Positions 1 to 11,250 of a stretch of DNA of 64,000 nt are shown here, in pieces; position 1 is the stretch's first letter; every line of letters begins with the position of its first letter. Location: positions 353,691,696 to 353,755,695 of the forward strand of contig NC_061513.1 in the NCBI RefSeq assembly GCF_022539505.1, in the 5' to 3' direction. A program made the translations under genes and the position numbers. The notes under the pieces were generated by a model. The model saw only the letters and a program-made list of their open reading frames with translations, had not been told where the DNA came from and did not search any database. The stretch is from Lolium rigidum (lineage: Eukaryota; Streptophyta; Magnoliopsida; Poales; Poaceae).

Positions 1-8
1 ACTTTGGT

Positions 9-209
9 TTGGATAACTTCTCCGATGACTCCGAGTTTGATGAGTGGAATGAGGCGTTCATAGTGGAGCTTGCGGAGGAGGATGAGGAGGAGTTCGTTGG
101 GGACCCGGAGCATGCGAGCCTGGTCTCCTTTAATGCGGCGCGGGACTGGAAGATCCGGGATCAAGTCCTCGAAGAGATCGCGGTCGCCATCTCATGGCAG
201 CCCACATAG
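9..209 (+). CDS. short acidic ORF at window edge, unrecognised
   Basis: An open frame of 66 codons begins 8 bases into the window and may be the end of a longer frame entering from the left. The product is very acidic in its first half (runs such as EEDEEEF) and ends in a more basic stretch (ARDWKIRDQV). I do not recognise a family. Acidic stretches of this kind occur both in transposon-encoded proteins and in random GC-rich coding-like sequence. No intron or promoter signal could be assessed because the context lies outside the window. It could be a terminal exon or chance. Confidence 0.2.
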   Translation: MDNFSDDSEFDEWNEAFIVELAEEDEEEFVGDPEHASLVSFNAARDWKIRDQVLEEIAVAISWQPT

Positions 210-2080
210 GACGATGGCTGCCTTGTCATGGCAGCCGAACGACATAAGTTGCTCGAGCACAACGGTCAGCGCCAGGCAAAGAGGTCACCCGCAGAACCTG
301 GGTCACCAGAACGAGTAGTCTCGCTTGCATCTATATTGGGATGCTCTGAAAGCACGATACAAAATGGAGGCGATGGAATGGAAATGGAATTGAAAACACG
401 TGTCGCTTTGCGGAAGTTAGAAATAAACTCCGTACTCCATCCAATTCATATTAGTGAACTCTACTTTATTTAGATTCGTATAAATCTAGTTAAGTTTTTG
501 AACTAGCACCTAAATATAGTTGAGCCATTTAATATGAACAGGAGCCGAGTAGGATCAAGCGAGTCGCTTATAATTCCACACGGTTTCGGACACCCGGCAC
601 ATCATAGTCCAGCTCCCAGGCGAAAGCACAAGCTTATTCACCCTTGTTCAAAAAAAAAAATCACCTTTTGAACGGAAACGAAACGTGACCGGGAAAAAGG
701 CGATGCGTACACACAAAAACGATTCTCGAAACAAAATATGTGCTCGCACGGAACGAATGGATGCTTGGACGGCCGGCCGGAAATGCAACGAAATTGGTTT
801 TCAGTCGGGCCGATGCCGCGGTTTAGCACGTACACCGAAGATGGCATGCCAGTGGCAGTGGAAGGGAGCGCACCGAGTTACCACGTACACGTTGGTGCGC
901 GTGTCAACCGAGAGACCCAGAGAGAGCCACAAGGGGACAAGAGAAAAGGGCAACGCGTACGACCACCTGTGCTGCCGCTGCAGACTGCGGCACAGTACTC
1001 GCTCGTCGTATGTTTAGTTTGGATAAGTCATAAATTTATAATTTGACCAACTTTTTACAAGAAAGCAACAACATTTTTGAGCTAGATTAAATAAATACAT
1101 TCATCTTAAAATGTAGTTTAATAATATAGTAAACGTCACCTATGTTTCTATTTTTTGTTTAAAAGTTGATCAAATTTGAAGAATCTTGACTTAGCCAAAA
1201 GCTAAATATATACTTATTCGCCGGCACCTATATTATTTGGTCAAAATCAAACATTCTAAATTTTGTCTAATTAATAATAAAATATATCAACTTTCATATA
1301 TGAAACTAATATTATTAAAATCAGATATGTTTTCATATCACATTTGTATTATGGATATTAATATATTTTGCTATATGATCGGCCAAACTTTATAAAGTTT
1401 AACTTTAACTAAAAAACTATACAAACCAGTGAACTGAACTTCTTGTATATACGGTATATAGTATGCGTGCCCCGCCTTCTCTCCTTCCTTTTTTCCTGAT
1501 ATCGTGTATCAACGATTCCTTTCTTTGTCATCAAATCCAGTTCTAAAATTTAAAACTTTTGTAGATTTTAAACTATAAGTTATTTGTGAACCGTTGAAAT
1601 ATATGATTTCATAGTGAAGGGGGCTTCAAAGTAAGACTAATGTTGATAATTTTTTGATAGTTTTTGAAATTTGGCTTTGAAACTTGATAAAAGTCGGTGA
1701 AATTTAGTGAAAATTTAGATAGTTTTTAAATCATCATGTTTGAATGTGCTAGAGAAATAAAATTTTGACTCCTGAAACGTGATGGATTTTTCTTTTGCTT
1801 TCAAACAACTTGTTTTCACTCTATTTTAAACTTAGTTCCTCATAGTTAGAAATTATTTTGCATTCTTCTTATTTTTTGGAGACTTAATTGTTTTGAATAT
1901 TTTTTTTATCGAGTTTTATTGTGCATCATCATGTTTAAATGTGTTACGGAACTCAAAATATGAATTTTTTCGAATCACACACTTGTTAGGCTTGTTTGAA
2001 TGATGTTATCTGTAGAATTCACATATTCAAGCGGATTGTTATTCTGAAATATGTTCTAATAATTATGGTTCTTTCAAATC
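210..2080. other. intergenic stretch, no supported gene
   Basis: About 1.9 kb with no convincing coding region. Position 640-1020 is mixed-composition sequence in which overlapping open frames have no recognisable content. From about 1029 to 1430 the sequence is AT-rich. It carries the TTTGGTCAA and CAACTTT type phrases common inside grass Stowaway-family MITEs, in both orientations, but clear terminal CTCCCTCC repeats are missing, so at most it is a decayed MITE. 1440-2080 is AT-rich and featureless to my eye. Confidence 0.5.
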
Positions 2081-2380
2081 TAAGAGCATCTCAAGTTGCA
2101 TCCGCCAAAGAATCGTGTGATGAAAGTGTTGGATTGGTTGTTTGGAGGATGCCATGGTGTGGTGATGCGCTTGGGGGCGCTCGTTCCTAGCCTCATCCTC
2201 CAAATGCAACCCCCAAACAAATATCAAATTAAAAGTCGTGTCCGGTATCCCTATTAGAGCCCTTGTGTGCGCAGGGGATGGGCAATATTTGGGACGCGTG
2301 ACGGGATAAGATTAAGTGTCCGACCTGCCATAAATCTCTTTGGGGGACATTTTAGGAGTCCTACTATAGATTTGCTCTTA
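2081..2380. mobile_element. short terminal-inverted-repeat element (MITE-like)
   Basis: A 300-bp segment begins TAAGAGCATCTC and ends GATTTGCTCTTA, so the outer 8 bases are perfect inverted repeats, followed by weak continuation. The interior is GC-richer than its surroundings, and the interior phrases (CCCCCAAAC, GGGGGACATTTTAGGAGTCC) resemble the abundant grass elements that start GAGCATCTC. It has no coding capacity. A target duplication cannot be assigned with certainty: if TAA/TTA is the target it is not a direct repeat. Superfamily (PIF/Harbinger-like or other) is left open. Confidence 0.4.
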
Positions 2381-3222
2381 CACACTACAAATTAAATCCA
2401 TCAATTTGTACTACGAGGGAGTATTGTGGGCAGTCTAACAGGAAACTCAAAACATAGACCGAGCTACATGTATCTCTTTATTTTATAACACCCAAAATTC
2501 GAATTTCATTGTTTCAAAAAGAAATCCGAAACAAAATTCTAGAGGTAGCTATTAATGTATAGCATAGACGTATAAAATCTTAACAACTACTTTGTATTCT
2601 AAGCTATATAAAAATGACAAAACCTGACAAATTTGGTAGTGAATAGTGCAACATTATATACCTAGCCATATTTTGTTATTTTTATGTAGCGTAGAATATA
2701 AGCTAGTACATATTTAGATTTTAGAGGTTTATAGTGTACATCATTGACTATCTCTACAAGTTTTTTCTAGATTTCTTTTGAAATTTTGAAAGACAAATAG
2801 TAATAAGCATTTAAAAGTAAAAAGCTACATGAGCTCGGCCTCCATTTCTCCACCCTATGCAAAAAATAACTTTGAGGTGCTAGTCTCAAAGCAAATGTAG
2901 GATGGATCGGTGTGCAGGCCAGATTTGCGCCGTTCTCATACACAACATATTTTACGACAGGAGTACTGAGAATAGCAGGCTCACCTATTGCTACTACAAA
3001 TACCAGAACAAAACGTCACAGATACTCCTGTACACGTAGTACTACGTAAGTACAAACCAAACTAATCACCCTCGACAGATTAGGCCTCTATATCGTCCTA
3101 CCTAGCTACCTAGTCGACTGATCACTGAACGTAGCTACTACTTGCTCTTCAATCACGCGGTTCAGCACACCCTTCCCGATAAAGCTAGAAGCGCGTCGAG
3201 CCTAAGCTGCGGCCACGCGACC
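2381..3222. other. AT-rich spacer including probable 3' region of the RING gene
   Basis: No open frame of note. The right half (about 2900-3222) is immediately downstream of the minus-strand RING-H2 gene and probably contains its 3' untranslated region. I could not fix a polyadenylation site: no minus-strand AATAAA lies close to the stop codon. Confidence 0.4.
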
Positions 3223-3741
3223 CTAGGCAGGTGGCAGCGCCTCCACCGTCGCCGCCGCGTCGGCCGGTGTGGCGCCCTTCTTGGAGGCGGCGGCTGCGGC
3301 CGGGCCGACGGCGGCGCGGCACATGGGGCACGTGGTGTGCGCGCGCAGCCAGGCGTCGACGCACTCGGCGTGGAACAAATGCGCGCACTTGGGCAGCCGC
3401 CGCACCGTCTCGCCGCCCTCCACCTGCCCGAGGCACACCGCGCAGTCCGCCGCAGCCTGCGTGTCGTCGGCCCCCGGGACGATGGTGGGGATCTCGTACT
3501 TGAACGTCGGGAGCGCGGCGATGGCGGCGTCGCTCATCCCGCGGCGCTCGGGCCCCGGCGAGGCGCCGCCGGCCTCCGGATCCTCGGCGCGCTGGCTGCG
3601 GGTGCGGCAGGCGTACCAGACGGCGAGGTAGAGGAGGAAGGTGGCGAGGCCGATGGCGAAGGAGAGGCCGATGAAGAGCACCCGCGACCGGGTGCTGTAC
3701 CTGGAGGTGTCCGTGAACAGCCACGACGTCGGCGCGTTCAT
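3223..3741 (-). CDS. ATL-type RING-H2 finger E3 ubiquitin ligase
   Basis: Single-exon gene of 172 codons, the best candidate for a working host gene in the window. Residues 1-20 are short and polar. Residues 21-45 form one hydrophobic membrane segment followed by basic residues. Residues 72-82 (AIAALPTFKY) match the position of the GLD-like motif of the ATL family. Residues 100-141 are a complete RING-H2 domain: Cys100, Cys103, Cys119, His121, His124, Cys127, Cys138 and Cys141, with the expected Trp131 and Pro139. An Ala-rich tail follows. Size, intronless structure, N-terminal anchor and RING-H2 order are those of plant ATL proteins. These recruit E2 enzymes to ubiquitinate substrates at membranes, often in defence or hormone responses. 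The start is chosen because it gives the usual short N-terminus before the anchor and lies downstream of a TATA box. GC content is far higher than in the flanks, as usual for intronless grass genes. Substrate and ATL subgroup cannot be told. Confidence 0.9.
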   Translation of the reverse strand: MNAPTSWLFTDTSRYSTRSRVLFIGLSFAIGLATFLLYLAVWYACRTRSQRAEDPEAGGASPGPERRGMSDAAIAALPTFKYEIPTIVPGADDTQAAADCAVCLGQVEGGETVRRLPKCAHLFHAECVDAWLRAHTTCPMCRAAVGPAAAAASKKGATPADAAATVEALPPA

Positions 3742-3917
3742 GGTGAAGACTAGCTAACTCGTCGCTCGCGTGCACGAAAATGGCTTCGATCTCGAACGGC
3801 TTCCTCGCCGGCAGGCCGGCGTGGGAACCCAGCAGGTTTTGAACTGTGCACGCGAGATATGCGCGTTTCTTTTTCTTTAGGTGGCGTTTCTGCTGGGGCG
3901 AAACGGCGCGGAGGCCG

Positions 3918-3925
3918 TATATAAA
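3918..3925 (-). promoter_or_regulatory. TATA box of the RING-H2 gene
   Basis: On the minus strand the sequence reads TTTATATAC, about 180 bp upstream of the RING-H2 start codon. This places transcription start near 3890 and gives a 5' leader of roughly 150 bases. It is the only TATA-like block in the GC-rich promoter-proximal stretch. Confidence 0.6.
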
Positions 3926-4114
3926 GGAGCCGGAGCCGGGTGGGACGTCACAGATGGCCAAGGGGAGTATATGCGTACGTGTACAGGAGTATCTGTGACG
4001 TCGATTTTCTGAATTCTGATACCTGTACTACGTAGAGTACTACTAGTATTACCAATAGGCGAGCTAACTATTCTGATATTATTATTTCAATTAAGTGAAT
4101 GAATCTGGTATATA

Positions 4115-4585
4115 CTCCCTCCTTTATTATTTTCTTCGGGTTTTGGGTTAAGTCAAAGTCAAATTCTGTCATGTTTATAACCAATAATATATGATAAAAA
4201 CATCAAAGTTTGTAATATCAAATGTATATAATACGTAGGTTTACTAATTTATGACGGTTCTAATAGTACTCCCTCCCTCACAGTTTATTAGGCGTACACG
4301 TATTTCTAGATCGTAAATTTGATCAAATTATCATTACTTATATATTATAAAATCATATCATTAGAAAGTTTAGATGTTCTATTTTCTGATGATATAATTT
4401 TTGTATTATATAATTTAAATTATATAGGTCAAATTGGTGACCTAGGGATACGGAGAAGACTAGTAAACTAAGGAGGGAGTATAGATTTTACACTGTAGAT
4501 GTTGATATTTTCTCAAACTATTTGGTCAAACTTTGAACTTTGATTTTGACTAAACCTAGGATGCAAAGTAATTGTACGTAGGGAG
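4115..4585. mobile_element. Stowaway MITE (outer, interrupted)
   Basis: Begins CTCCCTCC after a TA (4113-4114) and ends GTAGGGAG before a TA (4586-4587), the hallmark of Stowaway elements (Tc1/mariner superfamily). The subterminal GTCAAAGTC at left and TTTGACTAAA at right are typical. Its own length is about 260 bp once the second MITE inside it is subtracted. It lies 370 bp upstream of the RING-H2 start codon. Confidence 0.7.
4269..4479. mobile_element. Stowaway MITE (inner, nested)
   Basis: A 211-bp element with terminal inverted repeats CTCCCTCC/GGAGGGAG, flanked by TA on each side (4267-4268 and 4480-4481). It is inserted inside the outer Stowaway and is therefore younger. The interior is AT-rich and non-coding. 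Confidence 0.8.
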
Positions 4586-4601
4586 TAGTGTACCGAAACC
4601 A

Positions 4602-4797
4602 TGTTGTATGGGTAAACTGGAGAGAAAAGATTGAGATGCAAGATGATTTTATTGATCTCATGACATATAGGGGTATGGGGCGTGGCAAAACCCTAGGAGA
4701 GTCGTACACGTGTACTATACGTAGCCTAGGGTTTTCTTATACACACATACCGTACATGCCATATCTAGTTATTTCAGATTTCCAGCACCCCTGCAGT
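4602..4797 (-). repeat. 3' LTR of a copia remnant
   Basis: Read on the minus strand, a 196-bp block starts TGCTGGAAATC and ends CATACAACA, so it has TG...CA ends. It is preceded by a purine tract (GCAGGGG) and contains AATAAA (plus-strand TTTATT near 4649). It lies just downstream, in the minus sense, of the copia RNase H remnant, where a 3' LTR belongs. The partner LTR is absent. Confidence 0.5.
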
Positions 4798-4829
4798 CTG
4801 AGTGTTGCTGGTGATAGACATACTGGATC

Positions 4830-5215
4830 AAAAAACTTCAAACATTGCAGTGGGCAAGCTTTTTGTTATGACGTCAGCAAATTGTTGAGAGGTCGGCACA
4901 TGTAGAACACGAAGCTAACAGAGAGACCTTTTCGCGTACAAAATGAATATCTAATTCAATATGTTTTGTACATCAATGATAATGATGAAAGGGTTCTGAG
5001 TGAGATACACAACTGATATGTCATCGCAGTACACCACAGTAGCGTTGGGTATATCGAAGTGAAGCTCACCAAGAAGTTGTCGAAGCCGGCAACATTCAGC
5101 AAGACTCGCGATAGTGTGGTAATCAGCTTCTGCCCCTGGGCGAGAGATTGTGGGTTGTCTCTTTTTCTAGACGAAGAGATGAGGGATTCACCAAGAAAGA
5201 CATAGTTGTAACACT
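4830..5215 (-). pseudogene. copia RNase H fragment
   Basis: On the minus strand the frames read, with at least two frameshifts, the C-terminal part of Ty1/copia pol. Present are a FLGESLISSSRKRQPT-like box, then AEADYHTIAS, then VVYCDDISVVYLTQNP, and near the end HVPTSQQFADVITKSLP. These are the ordered landmarks of copia RNase H (SxAEAEY, YCDNxSA, HxPTxxQxAD). Frame breaks near 5160 and 4950 and an in-frame stop mean it cannot be functional. Upstream pol is missing, so the copy is truncated near 5215. Confidence 0.8.
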
Positions 5216-7035
5216 CTGAAGAATAGGATTTCGGAAGGTAGAAGTAGAATATGTGCATTTGCAGCTCATACATCTCAAAATGAGGGGAATTTTCAAACTT
5301 TTGTTTTGGAAAGACAGAGTGATTGAGTTTGAACTCTAGTCTTGGATTTGACCTAGGGTAACAACAGGATTTGATTTCAAATTTCAACATGACCTTTGTA
5401 CATTTAAGAAATGTGGGGAAAATAACATCACCTTAATATTTTGAACTCTTGCAATTAGTTGTACCAGTTGATTGATTCACAATTTAAAGTCAATTTTCAA
5501 CACACTTTATTTGAATTCAAATACTCTTAACCAAGACCTATGTCTTTTGTATATATTCACAGATATTTCAAAATAACACATACAAATGATCTCAAATATC
5601 ATATAAGAATTGAATTCAAAATTTGAAGTTTAAATTACTCGAACTTGGATTCAAATTAAAACATTCATAATAAATCAAATAAAAATGACAAAAATACAAG
5701 AAAAATTGACAATGTTCCAAATTGAATTTTTATTCATCCAAAAATAAATACATAGTAATTTACAAGATGAATCAAGACATATAAAATTCCAGAAGTAAAA
5801 CCCTACTGCAAATTACACAAAAATGAAAAATAAGTCATGTCTACATTCCTATCTTCACATTCATCTCAATCTTCTCAAACCCGCAATACAAAAAAAGGAC
5901 AGACAAAATGAAATGGTTATGTTAAACTGTTGGGTTCACCTTTGGTGAATCCATTTCTTATAGAATGTAAAGAAAGAGATTTTAAGAAGAACTCCTGGAA
6001 TCATTAAAAACATATCTGGGATTTTAAACATCAAAACAGAGGGTCCTTCGAACCATCCAGTCCATTAACTTAGCATAGGGGCAACGACAAAAGTTTTGAA
6101 GTTCACAAGATCATGCTCGACATCTTATCTTAGGCAACAATAGTAATCAATAAAGGCAACAAGGGATAGGAATAGACATCTTAGGCAACTTAGGCCAAAA
6201 TAATTTGAATCCAACTTAAGGCAACAGTCAAAAAACTCTCTAAACATTTTTTACTTGGATCCAAAGCTCGCAGAGAATAACAATGAACAAAATGAACATT
6301 ATTTAGTTAATCAGAACATTTGACAAGTCTTATGTATAACTAAATAATCTAGCAAGACCAAATAGGAAGTCAGTGATACATAGGAAATTATTCCTTAAAC
6401 ATTCCAGCAAAATCTATTTAAGATCACAAGTATCATTACAGAAAATAATTCATAAAAGGAAAAGCCCCTTGTAATTGTTCGAATTGATCCCGAGACAAAA
6501 AAATAATCAGTAAACTGACATGCCTGTTTAGGCTAACTCACAACCGACCTATAAATGAGTTAAATACCCATAGATACATCACACATACACCAGAGACCAC
6601 ATTAGAGAGAAGATTAATAATAATGCAAGCACCTTAGTATCCAATGCATGGCATTGAGGTGTCAATGTCATAGTCACGAGGGCATACTATAAATATCTAT
6701 GACCCACGACCCCATAGCCTCACAACCCATAGCCTAGCTTAAATTAGAAACACACACTAGCCAGTGAGAAAGAGCCTGAGGGAAAGACGAGCTAAGGAGC
6801 AAGAAGGCAAGGACGAGAGCGAGTAGTTCTTATCCAACATCAAGGAATAAGAATGGATACTCTCCAAGGTTTACCACTAGATTTTTAGGAGTAGAAGGAA
6901 TAGGAATAGAGAGTTTAGGCACTGATCCAAAGGATGAAAAATTTGTGAAAGTACCGGTCGAGCATGTATTCCATGACTCTTATTATTTGGAAGCAACACT
7001 AGCACCCATTAGAGTTTAATGATGTGCACACTCAT
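5216..7035. other. AT-rich spacer, nothing recognised
   Basis: No gene, repeat or terminal structure I can support. 5400-6600 is strongly AT-rich. 6700-7035 has short purine-rich phrases but no continuous open frame. This is the left side of the site into which element A inserted; the right side resumes at 35571. Confidence 0.5.
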
Positions 7036-7578
7036 TGCTGAGGGTGCTTCTCGGCAATGCCCTCTGATAGGGGCTTAGGGTTGATGGAATCCTACAAGCT
7101 GACACGAGACATCGGTTCACAGACAAGCGGGGAGAGCGATTTACCCAGGTTCGGGGCCCTCGATGAGGTAAAACCCTTACGTCCTGCCTGTCTGTTCTTG
7201 ATTATGATGATAACGGGTTACAATGGGGTGCCGAATAGTTCGGCTGAGATCTCGTCGAGATGGCTAAGCGCTAAGGTGACCTAGCTTTAAGCTTCTGTTG
7301 GCTAAGATCGCTAAGATTGATTGTGTCCCTCGACAGCCCCTCTCTTGGCCTTTATATAGGAGGTCAGGTCTCAAGAGGTCTAATCGAGTACGACTAGGTT
7401 TACAGTAGATCTATCTCTAGACTTTCCTTGCTCGGCTCCTTCCGCGTCTTGTACTTCAAGGAATCTTTCGCTGCACCGTCCTAGTGGCCCATCTTGCCGT
7501 CGAGTGACTTCATGGGCCTCCAACTAGGAAATACAGGATAGGGCAACATTGGTTACCCGAAGGGTAATGCCCACGTCA
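7036..7578 (-). repeat. element A, 3' LTR (left copy)
   Basis: 543 bp, edge to edge with the right copy. On the minus strand a TATATAAA promoter box lies at 7351-7358. By eye I count roughly 14 differences from the right copy (about 2.6 percent), which implies insertion long enough ago for moderate decay. A tRNA-sized or coding content is absent; the open frame across this LTR recurs in the right LTR and is not a gene. Confidence 0.9.
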
Positions 7579-7590
7579 GTAGCCCCCGAG
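7579..7590 (-). promoter_or_regulatory. element A polypurine tract
   Basis: On the minus strand CTCGGGGGCTAC directly abuts the 3' LTR. The identical block precedes the 3' LTR of element B, so it is the expected plus-strand primer site for both. Confidence 0.7.
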
Positions 7591-7712
7591 TGTCTAGCCG
7601 AAGGTAGTTCGGGTAGAGACTAAAGCGTGCCTCCACCCAATGCTCTTCTCCTTGACTGTTCTAGTTCTTATTGAATCTGCATCATCTTCTTCTGTCGGGT
7701 GCGCGTCAGCGC

Positions 7713-8141
7713 TCCCGATGGGAGTAGCCCCCGAGTCTAGGTACGGATGCTTGCAATCCGTGCGTAGACTCAAGTTGTACCACTCGAACATTTTGCTCTG
7801 CCGAAGTTTTTCCGCGAGTCTTCGTGGGTCATCCGATGTACTTTCCTTATGCAAGGGATAATGAGTAACGTGCCCAGCTTTTGCTGGTTAACTGCCGATG
7901 GAAAAACAACGTTACCCTATACAGAATCAAGTCCCCGGGCATGATCCTGGAGTGCGAAAAAGTTCTATCGGGTGCGCGCCCAGCGCTCCCGATGGGAGTA
8001 GCCCCCGAGTCTGGGCACGGGTGCTTGCAACCGGGTGCGGACTCGAGTCGAACAATTATCTCTTCCTTCAAGGCCTTTTCCCTTCGAATCTTCATTCTAT
8101 CGGGTGCGCGTCCAGCGCTCCCGATGGGAGTAGCCCACGAG
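7713..8141 (-). repeat. three copies of palindrome plus PPT-like motif, element A
   Basis: The palindrome CTCCCGATGGGAG occurs at 7713-7725, 7986-7998 and 8118-8130. Each copy is followed by TAGCCCCCGAG (one mismatch in the third). In the element's own sense the block reads CTCGGGGGCTACTCCCATCGGGAGCGC. Longer flanking similarity (GGGTGCGCG before, GAGTCTAGG and TGCTTGCAA after) shows these are tandem-like repeats of about 100-270 bp spacing, between the antisense gene and the 3' LTR. Confidence 0.8.
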
Positions 8142-8496
8142 TCTAGGTGCGGATGCTTGCAATCCGTGCGTAGACTCAAGTTCACCATCCGATACCTTTT
8201 TATTCCTTCGACTGCTTTTGAATACATCCATGATGTCATTGATGACGTGCCACTGTTGTGGCCTGGTTGACGGGACTTGACCTAACGGGCCCACCCTAGT
8301 TCTGCGCGGGCAGTTTCTAGGATTTGACCAGTGCATGCGCAGCGACCGAGGTGCCTCCTCGATTTTCACGCAAACGTGGGAATAATGGGCCGCCGGTTCC
8401 GTTCCTTCATTAAGCGCCACGTGTACAGCTAGATATGCTCCACCTCCCGCGACGTTTGTGGAGTTATGGCCACGATCTCGCCTCAATTTTTACGAC

Positions 8497-8504
8497 ATAA
8501 ATAG
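8497..8504 (+). promoter_or_regulatory. TATA-like box of element A antisense gene 1
   Basis: ATAAATAG lies 100 bp upstream of the start codon at 8604 on the plus strand, opposite to gag-pol. The corresponding gene of element B has a better TATATAAA (plus-strand positions 33748-33755, minus strand). An independent antisense promoter is therefore plausible in both. Confidence 0.45.
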
Positions 8505-8603
8505 GGGGCCTTCTCACTTTTTCTTTTCACGCCTCCTACTGCTCATCTTCTTCGCCCGTCCTTTCGTGCTTCCTCTGTTCTTCCCTCAAGAGCTTCAGTC
8601 GCC

Positions 8604-11082
8604 ATGGGCAAGAAGAAGGGTGCCAGCACTTCGGACGCGGCCAAGGTTAGCCGTGATTGGAGTGCCTCCGCCATTTCCAATCGCGACATCAACAAGCTGC
8701 GCGCCCTCGGCTTCATCTCCGCATATGAGGATGATATTCGTCTTCCAGGTGCGGTTTCTCGCCCAAAGCCCCCGAAGGGTTTCACTGTCATGTTCGTTGC
8801 CTTTTTGTTCCATGGTCTTTCTCTTCCGGCCCACGAGTTCCTTCGCTCCCTTCTTTTCGTTTACGGGATCCAGCTCTGGCAGCTGACCCCAAACTCCATC
8901 CTCCATCTCTCTATCTTCATCACTCTTTGCGAGGCCTTCCTCGGCATTGACCCTCACTGGGGTCTTTGGAGGAAGATCTTCTATGTGAAGCGCCACAATG
9001 ACAGCAATGGCCCCCCCGTCGTCGGTGGCGTTGTCTTTGTTGTTAGGAAGGAGGTCGACTACTTCGATTATCCAATGAAGGAGTCCGTCCAGGGCTGGCG
9101 CAACAAGTGGTTTTACCTGCGTGATCCCATAGTGCCCGGGCGGCGCTCGAATCTCCCTCACTTCGATGATGTCTTGGTGGCTCACCGGAAAAGTCTCGGT
9201 GAAACGCCCTTTCTCCCGAAGAGAGGGCGACAGCCGACAGACTATTTGAGCGGGTCGTCGTCCTGAAGAACACGGGAGGCTTGACGATGTGCGGCACTGA
9301 AGTACTTTCAGTGTTCTTACAACGTCGACTGCAGCCGCTGCTGACTCGACCCCACCAGCTATGGCTTTACACCGGCAAGACCGACAAGTCGAGGATCAGC
9401 TCTGCCGACCTGTCGGCGAATGAGCTTCGGGACGAGGTTCGCCGCTTGACGTGCCTTAGTATGAAGGATAACATCATCTTGACATCGGCTCGTCCTCCTT
9501 ACGATTTTGACCATCTCCCGACCGAGGTAATCTCTGCCTCTCTTTGCTTGCTGTTGTTACTCCTTTTTCCGTTGTGTCTCACAAATTTCTTTTCTTCGAC
9601 AGGCCCCCGCCGTTGCTCAATGCTATCCTCCTACACCCGAAAGCGGTGTGGTACTAGAGGATGACGATGATGATTCTGAGGGGACCGAGGACTCTCAGCA
9701 TGCCCTCGAGGACAGCGATGTCCAAGAGGAAGAAGCTGCCGAGGATGATGCCTTCCTCGAGAGCGAGGCGCCGTAAGCGTGATACACGACGATTTCATTA
9801 CAACGGCTGAATCAAGTCCTAGCGGAGGAGATAATGATGCCGATGGAACCGCTTCGCCTCCTCCTCGCTAAGAGGAGTTCAACAAGTTTCTTCGCAGCGA
9901 AGATGATCTGGACTCCGTGAGCATTTATACTCTTTTCCTGATTTATTTCCTATCATTTTGTACGCTAACCGTGCACTGCACTTAAGTAGCTCTGATGATG
10001 ATGACGAAGTTCCTCTCGCGAAGAGGGCCAAGTTAGCCTCTGGGAGAGCGGCATCGGCTAAGGAATCGAATCCCTCTCCCGCCAAGTCGACACCTCCCTC
10101 GCGAACAGGTGTAGAGAAGATTCCGAGATCGAAAGTCATTCCTCCTGGCGATGCTCCCTCTCTGTCGGCTGGTCGTGATCATGTAAGTATTTAATCTGCA
10201 CTGCTTTGTCGAGTTTCTGTCGACTGGGTCCTCTTGGTTTTTCTTGCTGCAGCCGATTTACGCTACAGTCGATGCTGTAGCGGATTTCGCTGAACAATTC
10301 ACCCGACTTGAGGCTGAAAACTCCCAACTTCGAAAGACTATCAGATCTTCGGCTGACCAGGTGCTTGAAGCCAACAGGCTTGCTACCGACGCCAAGAATG
10401 AGAACGCCTTGCTGAAGGAGGAGGTGAAGAAGCTAAAGCAGCAGATGGAAGATGAACAAGACGCCAGGCGTGCGGCGGCGGCTGCAGTCGACAAGAAGGA
10501 AGGCGTCCTCCGCGAATCCATCAAGGATTTATTAGGTAAATCCATGGTACACCGTTTCTTTCTTGGTGTTTCTTCATTGATTATTGATCTGTCTTTCTTT
10601 CAGAGGCCGCCGACATAACTGTCACTCAACGTCATTAGCTTCTGGAGGACTCTACAGCCGATGCCTTATCGCTTGCCGCTGAGTCTAATGTCCAAGTCCT
10701 TGGACTTCTGCAAAAGACCAAAGGAGCGTTGTCGAGGCTATACTCGATGATCTTCCCGAAGATGAAGCAGGACAAGACTCTCGACGAGATGGCGGATGCT
10801 TTCCTTGTTGATCCTTCCGAGCCTGTGGAGGTATTGAAACGCCGTAGCCGCTTAGTTGGGGCGGTTCTTACTTTCCAGTTGCTCATGGGCCATGGGATGG
10901 GGTCAGAATTGGAGAAGTTATCTAAGGCATTGCTTGTCGATGATGACAACCATTTAGTCGACCTTGAGCCTTTCAAAAGATCGGCAATAACTTGTGCCAA
11001 CCAACTTCTGAAGCTGGTGGATGAAGCACAAGCCAAGCCTATTCCTGAGTCTGCCCCTGGTTCATCATCAGCGAACCCTTGA
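8604..11082 (+). pseudogene. element A antisense gene 1 (putative gypsy-type transposase domain protein), five introns
   Basis: Runs opposite to gag-pol. Exon 1 (8604-9526; start in good GCCATGGG context) encodes the domain known in grasses as putative gypsy-type transposase (Pfam PF04195-like). Landmarks are FLFHGLSLPAHEF, YGIQLWQLTPNSILHLSIF and the WGLWRKIF block. Introns with GT-AG ends are 9527-9602, 9917-~9989, 10183-10252, 10536-10603 and, in the next gene, 11471-11544. Exon 2 is acidic (LEDDDDDSEG). Exon 3 has SSDDDDEVPL and a basic KRAK patch. Exon 4 is a coiled coil (LEAENSQLRK to RRAAAAAVDK). Exon 5 ends at 11082. Joining across introns 1, 3 and 4 keeps frame. Breaks are a 1-nt frameshift near 9225, a stop in exon 2 near 9776 and a TAG in exon 5 near 10636. 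So it is a decayed gene, but a real one. Function is not known; nuclear location is suggested only by the basic patch. Confidence 0.75.
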
Positions 11083-11195
11083 ACTGTTGTTTGACTTGTT
11101 GTAAATAAGATCATCCATAACTTGACGTAGTCCAGTTTTAATTCGGCTCGTTGCCAATTCGAACATCCTTTTGAATGTATCATATATGCCAAGCG

Positions 11196-11208
11196 CTCCC
11201 GATGGGAG
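11196..11208 (+). repeat. palindrome CTCCCGATGGGAG between antisense genes 1 and 2
   Basis: Fourth copy of the 13-bp palindrome in element A, preceded by AGCG as in the other copies. It lies in the 140-bp gap between the stop of antisense gene 1 and the first supported exon of gene 2. Confidence 0.7.
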
Positions 11209-11250
11209 TTTTTATGTTAATGCTTGTCTGAACTAGGGACTGTGCTGCAG

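Noticed and set aside
1029..1430. Intact Stowaway element
   Set aside because: Interior phrases are Stowaway-like but terminal repeats and TA flanks could not be found.
2081..2380. Small protein gene at 1996-2190
   Set aside because: The frame crosses the left end of the TIR element and has no coding signature.
3142..3961. Long open frames overlapping the RING-H2 gene in other frames
   Set aside because: They are GC-driven shadows; only the 3223-3741 minus frame has a domain.
7057..7284. Open frame at 7057 that recurs at about 22085
   Set aside because: It lies inside the LTR of element A and recurs because LTRs are duplicated; no domain.
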